Origin: Filosporella fistucella
Taxonomy: Eukaryota > Ascomycota > Leotiomycetes > Helotiales
NCBI GenBank assembly: GCA_030077755.1
Contig: JAQJZZ010000015.1
Span: 930,001-994,000 of the forward strand
DNA: 64,000 nt
Direction of reading: 5' to 3'
Of this stretch, positions 47,361 to 57,797 are shown piece after piece. The notes beneath the pieces are model-generated. The model made no database searches. It had not been told where the DNA came from and worked only from the letters and a program-made list of their open reading frames with translations. Each line of letters starts with the position of its first letter. Position 1 is the first letter of the stretch. The translations under genes were made by a program, and so were the position numbers.

Positions 47361-49217
47361 CTAATACTTGCTCAATTCATCCACCATCATCTTCGTCCAC
47401 GCCGGTATATATGCCATAACCGAGTTTCCACTGACCGCGACCAATGTATTCTTATATACAAACAAGCTCAGATGATTATTTCCAAATACCTGAATATTTT
47501 GGCTCGTGATATGCTCCGCATCGGCCTTGGGATTCTTCTTGACATTGATCTTGTTGCGTCCAGCCCAGTCCATTGGAACCGTGAACAGCTTGAGACGTGA
47601 TTGTAGAGCACTAACCGCGCTATCAACCCCCCCTGAAAAGACCGATATTTGAAATGAAACAAATGTTGGATCCTTTTCGGAATCATTGGCAACGATGCCG
47701 ACGAGCTTGCGTTCGGTGGTAACGGAGCCTGTGCTGGTGTTCGTGATGATTGCGATCGGCTTCTCAAGTTGTGATGTCAAGACAAGACCAGTAGTCGTGT
47801 TTGTGTTTGCGAGGATTGGATTGAGGACAGCGTTGATAACTGCCATGGCATTGAAATCAGACGGCACAGTGGCTTCGGAAAAGTTGTTTTGAATCTCGGT
47901 GAGAATTGAAGAAACTTCCTCCGGAATCCCACCGTATTGGCCATGGATGAGGTCGGTGAGAGTAGAGCTTGCCTTCGTTCCATCGGATCCGCTTACGCCA
48001 GTGAATTCCTGTGCTGTAGGCTTGTAATTGCCCTCGAGTAACAGGGGCAGGCCGTCTTGAAGTGCACACTTGCTCAAGTAATCGGCATAGGTAAGCTCGT
48101 ATACTGGTCCCGCACAAGCATCCACTACTGTCGCATTTTGGCGGTCATAAGTGCTGGTGGGAGAGATGCTGATGAACACGTGAGAGCGAAACGGAGATCG
48201 CTCTGGATCATCAAGTGGTTGAATGTTCTGGAGACTTTTGTCCGCTTCGAAAAATGGATTGTTGGTAAGTCCCCATCCAACAAGATCAGCGTTGATGAAC
48301 CCAAATGGCTTTTTGAGTTCCCATCTGAGACGCGCATTGGAGATACCAAGACCCAAAACTGTCTCCACTATGCCCGCCTGATCAAAGCAGTTGACTGTGG
48401 TCAGCCAATCGGAATTGTCTTTGAAGTTCATGTATGCGTCGATCCAAGCAGAGAGATTAAATTTGCCACCATCATTGCCCCAGATAAATGATGGCTGGCC
48501 AGTCCAGACCTGGTATCGCAACCAGTGTTGTGTTGAGTTGGCTCTGAGGGTTCCAAATGGGGCTTTTGGGTCTTGAGTACCGTGGCATACCGTAGTCACC
48601 CATTGAATCCATTGTTGCTCGGTGGAGATGTTGACAGTGAGTGAAGGAGGAATGAATAAACGCAGCAGTTCAATTGGAATACCATCATCCTGAATGAATT
48701 TTGGTTGCTGTCCATAAATACCGTACGCTTCCAAGATCGCACTCCCACCGATTTGAAATGCTTCTGCTCCAACCGGGCATAAACTCCAAGAATTGATGTT
48801 GATTGACCAAGGCGTTGCTAGGTACTTTTGAACCCGCTCGACAGTGACCTTGAAATGGACTGCTTGAACTAGGGAATTTCCTTCTGACCCTGTCCAGAAG
48901 ATACGACTCGGTCCATGGCATGTAAAAGCAAAGCCTGACGGCACACTCGTTGGTTGAATTGTACCACCGGGCCAGTTCACTGGCTCGGGAAAGAAGAGAT
49001 CGATGGCTAGTGTAAATAATGGGCCACCTGCGGAAGTAGAGGGACAAGCGAACGGAAAATTCAAGTTTGGCCTTGAGCTTTGCCATACCGCCTGAGGCAT
49101 GATGACTGGGTCTGTGTTGTACGTGATCCAGCCAGGATCATTTTCGGTAATGTAAAACCCCACGGGAATATCCATGAGGCAGATTGCATCAAAAGTTGCT
49201 GAAGATATATTAGCCAT
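47361..49217 (-). CDS. uncharacterised 618-aa protein, possible papain/transglutaminase-like fold
   Basis: Single exon, no signal peptide, no membrane segment. I recognise no named family. Three blocks stand out: VNCFDQAGIVETVLGLG (Cys near residue 287), then PFGFINADLVGWGLTNNPFF followed by RSHVFISI (His near 355), then ATVVDACAGPVYE (Asp near 374). The order Cys, His, Asp with a helix after the Cys resembles transglutaminase-like or papain-fold enzymes; this is inference and no catalytic role is shown. The last 250 residues look like a separate alpha/beta or beta domain with several Asn-x-Thr sites. The ATG at 49217 is the first in frame and no intron is required. Long intact frame with normal composition, so surely a gene. 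Confidence 0.85.
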   Translation of the reverse strand: MANISSATFDAICLMDIPVGFYITENDPGWITYNTDPVIMPQAVWQSSRPNLNFPFACPSTSAGGPLFTLAIDLFFPEPVNWPGGTIQPTSVPSGFAFTCHGPSRIFWTGSEGNSLVQAVHFKVTVERVQKYLATPWSININSWSLCPVGAEAFQIGGSAILEAYGIYGQQPKFIQDDGIPIELLRLFIPPSLTVNISTEQQWIQWVTTVCHGTQDPKAPFGTLRANSTQHWLRYQVWTGQPSFIWGNDGGKFNLSAWIDAYMNFKDNSDWLTTVNCFDQAGIVETVLGLGISNARLRWELKKPFGFINADLVGWGLTNNPFFEADKSLQNIQPLDDPERSPFRSHVFISISPTSTYDRQNATVVDACAGPVYELTYADYLSKCALQDGLPLLLEGNYKPTAQEFTGVSGSDGTKASSTLTDLIHGQYGGIPEEVSSILTEIQNNFSEATVPSDFNAMAVINAVLNPILANTNTTTGLVLTSQLEKPIAIITNTSTGSVTTERKLVGIVANDSEKDPTFVSFQISVFSGGVDSAVSALQSRLKLFTVPMDWAGRNKINVKKNPKADAEHITSQNIQVFGNNHLSLFVYKNTLVAVSGNSVMAYIPAWTKMMVDELSKY

Positions 49218-50236
49218 GTCGAGTATTTTTCACTGAAGTCAATTATGCAGGTGTAGGTTTGATGAAATTTTGGTGGTTGTCCAAAAAGGTTGGCTATGAG
49301 TTTGCTGATACAAAACTCGGAAATCGAGAACAATTATAATCCCACCGTTAACCTTTTTATTTTTTTGGAGCTGAGAAAGGATTTCAGAATCATGTCTCAA
49401 ACGGTTACTGGTGGTTTGCTGGCCGAATGGTCACACTTTGTTTTTTCCCACCAAGTTTCAGAGATCTGATCCAATGAGCCGGAGTTCACGAGAAAAGGCG
49501 GCCCTGGAAATAGTTGCACCGATCTCTTCAGGCCCAGAACACCCAGCCGCATAATTTGATGTAGGGTCTATTGCCTGATCTGGCGGTCAATGGCTATGTG
49601 AGTCAATGTGCTGATGTGACAGCTGTAAGACTTCACTAGTAGCCGCATACCCCAAGACGCTCCGTATACCAGTTTCTGGGGTTGGAGCTCCGGCTCGGTT
49701 CTCCCAGTTCACTTGCTGAACAGCTTGCAATATAGCGTGCAATGGGCATTTCAGGTTCTTGAGAACAAGCGCCTCGATTAGGTTAAGTGCTAACATGATT
49801 GTATCTATTGAACAACGTCCCCAACGCGCACTTAAATTTTACGAGTGTTTATGTCTAATTGGGCAACATCAGGCGGGCGTCTTTTATGTATATTTGCAAG
49901 TGAATAACTCCCCCAACACGATCCGCGGACGCCCACTCAAATCTAATACCATACTTCCCTTCATAGATCAATGTGGGCTGGTTTACAGACGCCATCTTAG
50001 CTACTGCTGCAACATCGTCGAATCCATGATTCAAGATTCAAGAGAGAGGTTCTTCAGCAGAGTCTCCTGAGTATTAAAGCGTCAAAGCCAACTTGCTACT
50101 TACTTCAACCTGGCATTAAGCTACAAATCAAGCTTCAACCATAATTTCTTAACACCTACTGAGACTTACAACTCAGTCGTGTATCCCTCAGCACGGCTAG
50201 AAGCCTTACACCCCTCACAAATTCTCAACCCCAAAG
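49218..50236. other. intergenic, nothing supported
   Basis: Upstream of the 618-aa gene; only short frames (up to 103 codons, 49759-50070 plus) without recognisable features. Confidence 0.45.
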
Positions 50237-50518
50237 ATGAAATTCAACATCCTCCTTCTCGTTCTTGGTTGCCTCGCAGCTCCCAGAGCGGATGATGCGC
50301 CTAATGTCTCTGACGTCGATGTTAGCAGGCTGGAGAATGACAGTCTGGTGAATAACTTTACTCAGCACTGGTATTGTAAGGTACCTTCGAGCAACTGTGA
50401 CTAGGACCCGAACTGCCCTAAGAAAGGGTCAATGAGCACTGTCTCGAGTAATTTTGTTCTTATGGCTGCCGGACTCTTTGCTCGTTTTGGAATCCTGTGT
50501 GTTGGGGTGCTGGGATAA
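50237..50518 (+). pseudogene. small signal-peptide/GPI-type protein split by an in-frame TAG
   Basis: The ATG at 50237 opens a frame with a clear signal peptide (MKFNILLLVLGCLAAPRA), then DDAPNVSDVDVSRLENDSL and HWYCKVPSSNCD, where TAG (50402-50404) stops it at 55 residues. The same frame goes on for 37 codons: DPNCPKKGSMSTVSSN, then the hydrophobic FVLMAAGLFARFGILCVGVL, then TAA at 50516. Together this is the layout of a short GPI-anchored or membrane-attached secreted peptide with cysteines on both sides of the TAG. Either a recent nonsense mutation (CAG to TAG), a truncated 55-aa secreted peptide, or readthrough. No spliceable intron removes the TAG. Family unknown. Confidence 0.5.
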
Positions 50519-51620
50519 TTCGAGATTGGGGAAGTGCGGATGAAAATAGTGGCTGTTCATAGTGAGCTCTATAGAAGGGAATTGTGGTGAAGCCAGAGCT
50601 GCAGCTAAGGTAAAATTCTTTCAGCAACGTGTAGCACCCGATGATTTATACATAATGTGTTGTCGATCACAATCATCTTGATTTCTCCTTCACCGCTTGA
50701 TATACCCGGCGAATTAAAATACAGCAATCATAGTTTTCTCGAAATCAGGGGCTTGCAGCCGCTAAGATATGCAAACTGCCGCTTTGTGTAATGCAGACGT
50801 GCGTTCCAGCGCAAAACTTGAACGTCAAATGATGCTTGCTACTGACCGCGAGGGCTGTACACCTGACGATAGATTTCAATTGGTGTTAGATTTGCTAGTT
50901 CATACACCAAATAGCATTCCCACCAAACTTTCGAGACACTGCACATACTTCCAAGTCAAGTGGATGAATGTATATAATGAGGCTGCGGGGTGGCCGAGCC
51001 AAATGCTATCGCTTGCTTAGAGTCATCCGATGATAGGTTTAGAATACGAGGATAGAGTAGTGAAAGATTATTGCACTAAACAATATGGATCAGAGTCCTT
51101 TCACGTTCAAGTCTTCTCTTGTATCTGCAACAGCCATCCTTGGAAACCCCATCTACCAAGGAGAATCACCTTTTGTGGCTTCTATAGTTCATGTATTCCC
51201 CATTTCGAACATGAAATCCGAGACCATCTACTCATATGTGGCAGATACCTTAAAATCACTTGCCATGGAAACACTGAGCTGGAAGAAGCAACCAAACTTC
51301 GGGGAGAAGACTGACACTACAAGAAGTGCCTGCTGGAAGCAGTAGGAAAGGGTGGGCAAAGTTCAAACGGTATTGTATCCAATATGATAGCTGATTGAGA
51401 ACAGAGTATTGGCCTTGATTGACTCCTTGAACCTATGAATCTGACTATAACCTCCGGACACCCATGTTCTAGGACTATCTGACAAGCCTAGCTAATTATA
51501 TTTGCCAACTTACTTTCAAACTTTATTTGCAGGCCACGATCAGCCTGAAAAGGACTAACTCGCGATTGGCAACAGGATCTTCATTTAAATTCATTTTTAG
51601 CAACAACATAATATTCTCAG
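50519..51620. other. intergenic, nothing supported
   Basis: Plus frames at 50769-51020 and 51085-51345 (83 and 86 codons) have start and stop but no recognisable features or partners; not called. Confidence 0.4.
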
Positions 51621-52280
51621 TCAGCTCCCTCTGGTTTTTATTGCTGAAGACCTTTTCGATCCGTTTCGATCGTTGATCTTCTCCAAATCACCCGCGATAT
51701 CTGTAGAATTAGGGATGAAAAGGTCCTTGTGCATAGGGCAAAGCTTCGCTAAACTTTCAGTGCCCAGAGGGCCGCCCCCGCGGTCCGCCAAGTCTAGCAA
51801 TGCCATTCTCAGCTCCAAATATTCTCTCTTCAGGTGTTTGAACCTTTGCAGCCGTTGGCCTCCAAGGCTTTTTGGTTGCTTAGGTTCAGCGACAGCATCG
51901 AAGTCGATCAGAGGCTCTTGTGGCGAGGGTATTTTGCTGCGGGCCGACTCAGGTTCTGGAACCGTAGTAGAAGTTCTATTCTAAGATGTTTGTCTTGGAT
52001 GGGTAAATCGAGACGATGGTAGTGTGACTTGAATGTGCTCAAAGCCCAAAGTTAAAGTGATGTTGGTGTTTGGGCGAAGAGAAATTGAATTTCCAGGGAC
52101 GATGGTGTTTGTACTATAGCCAATTGAGAGCTTGAAGGTGTGTTTGTTACGGGAAGCAATTTTGTGCTGGCTCGATGTTTCGTCTGGTGACATGAACGTA
52201 GTCTTGCTGGAACAACCCAATGTGGGGTCGTCGTCGGATGAGGATGCGAAGGAACAACGGGTGGAGTTGAAATTTCGCAT
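51621..52280 (-). pseudogene. hypothetical protein frame split by an in-frame TAG
   Basis: A single minus-strand frame runs from ATG 52280 to the stop at 51621 (219 codons) with one interruption, TAG at 51981-51983. Before it: polar sequence and a beta-looking part (STNTIVPGNSISLRPNTNIT). After it: Pro-rich linker (VPEPESARSKIPSPQEPLID) and a helical C-terminus (LQRFKHLKREYLELRMALLD, LFIPNSTDIAGDLEKINDRN). The constant frame and composition on both sides suggest one gene with a nonsense codon, again CAG-like. A weak 48-nt intron ending at the TAG (donor GTCACA) would keep the frame and is the alternative. Unknown family. Confidence 0.45.
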
Positions 52281-53657
52281 CTTTGAGTAAAAAATACGAA
52301 ATACTGTCGGTGAAAACCTTTCTGTGGATCAACACTGCCTTTGAGATCCATATAAGATCCATATAAGTCTCGTTCGTGGAGAGAAAGTCGCTAGGGTAGC
52401 CTCACTACACTGCCTCGCTTCAATTCAGGGGGTGTCACCCTTCGCCAAGAGCCTAGTTTCTCCCACTCATCATAATTGTGGGCACCAAATCAAAACTCTG
52501 CAACTCTGGTTTCAATCGTTTACCAACATTTGTTTTGTCCAGAGTGTGGTCATCTTACAGTGTGGCGGCACGGATTGTCTACCATAACCTGCGTTCGTAA
52601 ATTGTGCATCATGCTGAGACCTCGATTTCCACGCCGACTACCTGTACCGACTCTTTGAACTTCGTCTGGGTGGTTACAAAGCCAGATTGTCGTAACCTAA
52701 GAGCTGGAGCAAGAAACCATTATCTGAAGTTGCAGGGAAGTTGGATTGGCAAGGTTGAACTCACCTTTAAGCAGCATTGTCATATATGGAAAAGAAGAGG
52801 TAGCACGCATGTGATCAAATGCATAGGGCAATCATGACACTGTAGGAATTGTTACATTAATGAGATGAGTACATATATCTGTGAGTACAATTCCTCAAAA
52901 TTCAAAAGAATTCTCTGTATGAATAATCCCACAGAAACCCAACATACAGAGGACCGTCATTTCCTAAATTGGGTTCCACTGGACTGCGGAGCACGAAGAC
53001 TTTCCAATATCTCATCTCAATCACCTTGATTGGATCGAATCATTATTTCTAGCAGAGATGCCGAAGTTATACAAAATTGAATTTCTGCTCTCTGAGCACT
53101 GCCTGAACTCAGCCTGTGCGCCATAATATGGAAACTCATTTTAGCCTCCTGTGTGCCCTGCTACAGTTTCCATACCGAACTTTGCCCGGGCATCCGTTTC
53201 TGGTCCCTCTCAACAATCTTTTTTAAAAATCAACTTCTGAACGACATCTCATGCAATAAATGATGACCAGCCCATCTCTGCACTGCATCCTAATGCGGAC
53301 TGAACCCTCTTAATGTCCTGATTTTTGCGCCGGTGGAGCTTCATGGCTTTTCTGGTATTTGAAGTCAGCCGTCCACGGAACTCAAGACTCGAAAGACAAA
53401 GACATTATGAAGACCAACCTCGAAAAGATGGTCCCTGCTTGATACTGTGTTAGAGCTTGATGTTTGCAAGATGTGAGCTCAAACAATCTCCAACACTGTT
53501 ATGTTCGAAGCACAGCCCAGGATGAGGGCAATCCACGATGATGCGACTACTCACTTTTGCGCTTCCTTTCTGGTCCTACATTTCTCGCTGTCTTTTTTGC
53601 TGCATATCTGTTGTCTTCCTTCTGTAAATATCCATATCGACAATGAGCAAATAATGA
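52281..53657. other. intergenic, nothing supported
   Basis: Short frames only. A small CPECGH element encoded near 52535 is isolated and not taken as a zinc finger. Right part is the 3' flank of the kinase-ankyrin gene. Confidence 0.45.
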
Positions 53658-56600
53658 CTACTCCATGAAAAGGAATTCTTCCAGCCGGCCATCTTCCTTG
53701 TATCTTTTGGCACCATTTGCCTTCAATAACGAAATTACTTGAATACATGCCCTTTCTTCAGCAAGCCAGTCAACTTCAACGTATTCGATCTGTTCTTTTG
53801 TCTCCGCATGTTTCGAATCATCGTTCTCGTCTTCGTATCCGATAGCTTCTCTCTCAGTCGAGTTGAATACAACGCTCTTTGCATCGCTCGCCTTGAGTAT
53901 CTCTGCCCATCTTTTGACATCGTTAAGTGGAAGTTTGGGAGCTTCGTTTCCTTCTTCCGCACTGCTAGCTATTTCTTCGTCGTTTTCGCGATAGAAGTCA
54001 TCTGATGCCAGCGATACCAGGAGGTTGGAGATGTACTGCTTCAGAGCGGTTGCCAAATCCAGCGCGGAGAATCCATTCCCACCGAGAGCATTCACATCTG
54101 CTCCAGCTTCAACTAAGAGCTGAAGATGCGCATGCTTGTCCAAGTTGGAGGCGCAAATATGTAAAGCGGTCATTTCTCTAGAGTTATTGGCATCCAAGAC
54201 TTCCGGTGTGAGGAATTTGGGGACTTGTAATATCATTTCCAGGGCATCTAACCCCTCTTCCAAAACCGCAAGATGAACAATAGTATCCATATGGCTTGAC
54301 CGAGCCAGGGGCAGAGCACCGTATTCGATAAGGAGGTCGATGAAGTCTCGTCGATGGTAAAGGACGGCAAGCGCTATGGGTGTTAATCCCTGCCAGTCCC
54401 TGTGGTTGAAAGTCCCTTTAGAATGGACCGGATCGACTGCAGCACCGCGCTCCAAAAGCAGTTTCCCAATTTCATAGCTTCCATAGAAGACGGCGCAATG
54501 CAACGGTGTCTCTCCATGTGACGTTCTCATGTCGATATCGACGCCGAGATCGAGAATTTGTCGAGCAACCCAAACTTTATTGTCTCTAGCAGCGAAATGC
54601 AATGCGTGCTTTCCGCCCTTGCTACTTCTATGATCAAGAACTGCCCCAGCCTCAAGAAGTCGAGAAATTACGTCGTTTTCCTCGTTGTCTAGATGGTTAT
54701 CCGTGGTTAAGTTCAGAGCTGTCCTTCCATCGTTTTCGAATGAAGTGGTGGTGTTGACATTGCATCCATGGGAGATAAAGCATTGAAGCATCTGCGGCCT
54801 ATGGTTTGTGGCTGCTTGCATGAGTGGTGTAAAGCCTTGTTCCTGTGGCATATCCAGAAGTGATGGTGCTGCTTCCGCTACAGCATTGATACACTCAATG
54901 CCAAGTTCCTCCCCTGAGGCTTGAAACATTCCCTTGTTTGCCCATAGCTCATGATTTTCAATTGTGGTGACGTCCAAGAGACACATTTGATTTGCTTCTA
55001 GATGCTTGAGAGCCCCGTTCTGGATCAGGATTCTCACAACATTTGCCCTGTGGACGAATATGGCATAGTCCAGTGGAGTTCTTCCTTCTTCATCCGTCCC
55101 TGTATCATTGATCTGCTCCGGCCAGTACTGGATAATTGCGCTACAGATCAAATCTCTGCCGCTGAAAATTGCATGATGCAAGCTAGCCGCGCGTGGAAAT
55201 GTCCCCGGGACGTCTACAGAAGGATGCGACCACTGCATGCCGGTATAGTCACCAACACCTGCGCCAGAGGCATGTAGTATTGTTGCGGCTTCCAAAACAT
55301 CCGCATCCTCGAAAGCAATAAGCCAATGCAGAGCGGATTGTCTGACCACGGCGTTCTCTTGATAAACGTCGGCAGATGCTCCTTGCTTCGCTAATAACTG
55401 GAAACTTATTAGTTGAAGAACGCAGATAGTAAGGTCGATTTTACTCTTAGAATAGGCAAGTGGCCCCCTTTGCAAGCTACCACCATCAACGACTCTCCAA
55501 ACTCGTTCGTAAAATTTGGATCGGTACCGTCGAGCTCTAGTATTTGACGAGCCAGACTTTCGTCTCCATATATTGCAGCCGAAAAGAGCAACCTGTGAGC
55601 ATAAGACAAGTCGTCCTGAAGTTTCAGTGTCGTAACCAGGGTTGAGTTCCTGGATCCAATATATGTCGGAGGCTCCCTGGTGTAGAAGAATTGATTATAT
55701 CCGCCACGAGCATGGAATTCTTGTCTTGCGAGCACATATTCTGCCTGGGCAATTCGTTCGAGACTTTTGCCAGCATAGAATGATCCCCAAGTGGTGGCTT
55801 CAGACAGCCAATCTATTTGGGTCTCCAAATCAACAGGGACATCGACCTTTAAGGCTTGGTGCCATACTTCGAAGATCGCTCTGGCTGGAAGATAGCCTTT
55901 ACGGGCAGAGTCCAGTACATGCTTGAGAGCAAGGGTAGGATTCTCAAGCGTGCCGAAACCAATCGCGTGGGCGATGGCCATCTCGAACAGAGCTCTTCCA
56001 GATATTTTATCATCGAAGTCGAGAATCGAGCGTTGGAGATCCCCAAAGACTCTCGCTTGCGCTTTTTGTTGGGTCCAGTTGGCGTCGATCCAGCCGTATG
56101 ATAGATAGGCCTTTGTTCCAAAAATTCGTTCGGTGCTTTCAGAAATGTTTTCTGCTGTTCGACTGGGTTGGGTGGTAGTTGGGGGAGAGCTGCCTGCAAT
56201 GGCAAAAGTTTTCGTGGGACGTAATATCTCCAATACAACGGAAAGATCACTACATCGTTGCTTCGGGTCCCATGGTAGCATAACATCAACTGCTTCCACC
56301 ATGGACTTTTCCAGCGGAGCCGGGAATCCAGAGTGTTTCAGTATCTCTGTTGCTTTTCCAAGCACGCTCCTCTCCTTGGACATGATCTTGGTGTGCACTT
56401 TGCCACTTACGACATGCATCATTGTCAAAGCAGCGGAGTATGCATCGCATCGCAAAAGGCCCTCGGAATCCAAGTATTTGCTCCCTGATTGGGAGTCTAT
56501 CTCTGGGGCATTCCAAGAGCGGGTGCCCAAATATTTTGGTGATTGACTGTTCCTCGATGGACTCAAGAGTATGATGGACCCAAAATCCGAGATCTTCACC

Positions 56601-57499
56601 AAGTATCTAGTATCTGGCTCCGAGGCATCGAACAACAAGAAGTTGTCGGATTTTACATCTCCATGGGCGATGCCAGCTTGGTGGAGAGCAAGGAGACCTA
56701 AGATTATATCGGCACAAATGCCCACCTTCTCAGCTGGGGTCAAACGAGAACGATCCGCGGAAGGGAAAACATCGCTCGCGGGTTCCAAGCCTTCCTGCGA
56801 GTCAAGATGCTCTGCGAGACTTCCGTATTTGGCTCGCTCTACTATCAATGCCGGAACGACGTATCTGTCTTGCTCGGTTATCAAATCGTAGAAGAGAAGA
56901 TGAAGGATATTTGGATTGTTCCGCAGTCTTTCGTGGGTCAAGACAAGGATTTCTTTGTATATGGAGTCCACGAGTCCCTTTCGGCGGGGCGCACTGTTAG
57001 CTTCAAAGAACCATCGAAACAGAATTTGGCTAACCTGGGTTCGGCTATAATCTGACTGTTTTGGAAGAATGCCATCTTCGCTCAGCTTGACCTTTGCGCA
57101 TTTCACAACACCCTCGGGCCTTCCACCTCTTCTGATTCCATGGTCGGTGTAGATGGTAAACTGACTACCGCTATCACTAATGACTCGGCTTCGGTATGTG
57201 GAGGTAGAATCAAGCTGGACTCGTTGTACATCCCTTGAGTTCAGAAAGCCAAGGAACTCCGGAAGGGTAGTTCTCAAATTGATATTGGGGAGAGTACCTT
57301 CTAGTGTGGTCGTCGATCGGTTTGATCTGAACATACTGGTGTAAGAGATGGGAAGAATGATGGGTTCGGAGACAGCGTCCTGAGGATGAGTAGAACGGTA
57401 CGATCTCGCAATTCTCTGAAAGCTCGCCTTCAGGAACGGCGGATCAGGCTGAGGCTCCGTGAAGGCAGCGTGCGCTCTGCACAGATGCCTGAAGCACAT
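53658..57499 (-). CDS. protein kinase-ankyrin repeat protein, 1264 aa
   Basis: Large two-exon gene, 57499-55445 and 55397-53658, with one 47-nt intron (GTAAAA...TCCAG, in phase). Residues about 100-430 form a protein kinase domain with all catalytic elements: a Lys-containing strand (VVKCAKVKL, 131-139), helix-C Glu183, catalytic loop HGDVKSDNFLL (279-289), ISDFGS (303-308) and NAPEID (330-335); it should be active, probably on Ser/Thr. A middle region with helical Sel1/TPR-like features (FEMAIAHAIGFGTLENPTLA, then ARKGYLPARA) leads to about eight ankyrin repeats, for example GRTPLDYAIF, GFTPLMQAATNHRP, GKHALHFAARDNK, GETPLHCAVFYGS and TALHICASN, then an acidic tail. It is divergent from, and shares a 298-bp promoter with, the HeLo-pseudokinase gene at 57798. 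By architecture it could be a sensor kinase: ankyrins for recognition, kinase for signalling. The role is inference. Confidence 0.9.
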
Positions 57500-57797
57500 C
57501 TTTCCCAGCCCCCCTTACTGGCTCATTTTCGGCGTTGCACAGAATCTTCGGCTTTTCATTGGTCTCGAGTTGCCACTTGAGAGCAAACGCCCGACTGCTT
57601 TGAGGACAATATTGCTTTTTTCAGAGGCTTGAGGGACCGCGCTTGATTCGATGTCGAATTAACGTCAACAGCCAAGCTACACACCTGCTGATAATGTCTT
57701 TCTTTCCTTCCTCCAGATCGCAAGCATCGACAGCCCAATACGGCTTGGAATTTCGTCCTAGAGGTGTTCCTTCTCACCAAAATAATTATCTCCCAAG
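57500..57797. promoter_or_regulatory. bidirectional promoter of the kinase-ankyrin / HeLo-pseudokinase pair
   Basis: 298 bp separate the two divergent start codons, so both transcripts must use this stretch for promoters and 5' UTRs. No strong TATA box is visible on either side. The short spacing implies co-regulation; this is inference. Confidence 0.6.
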
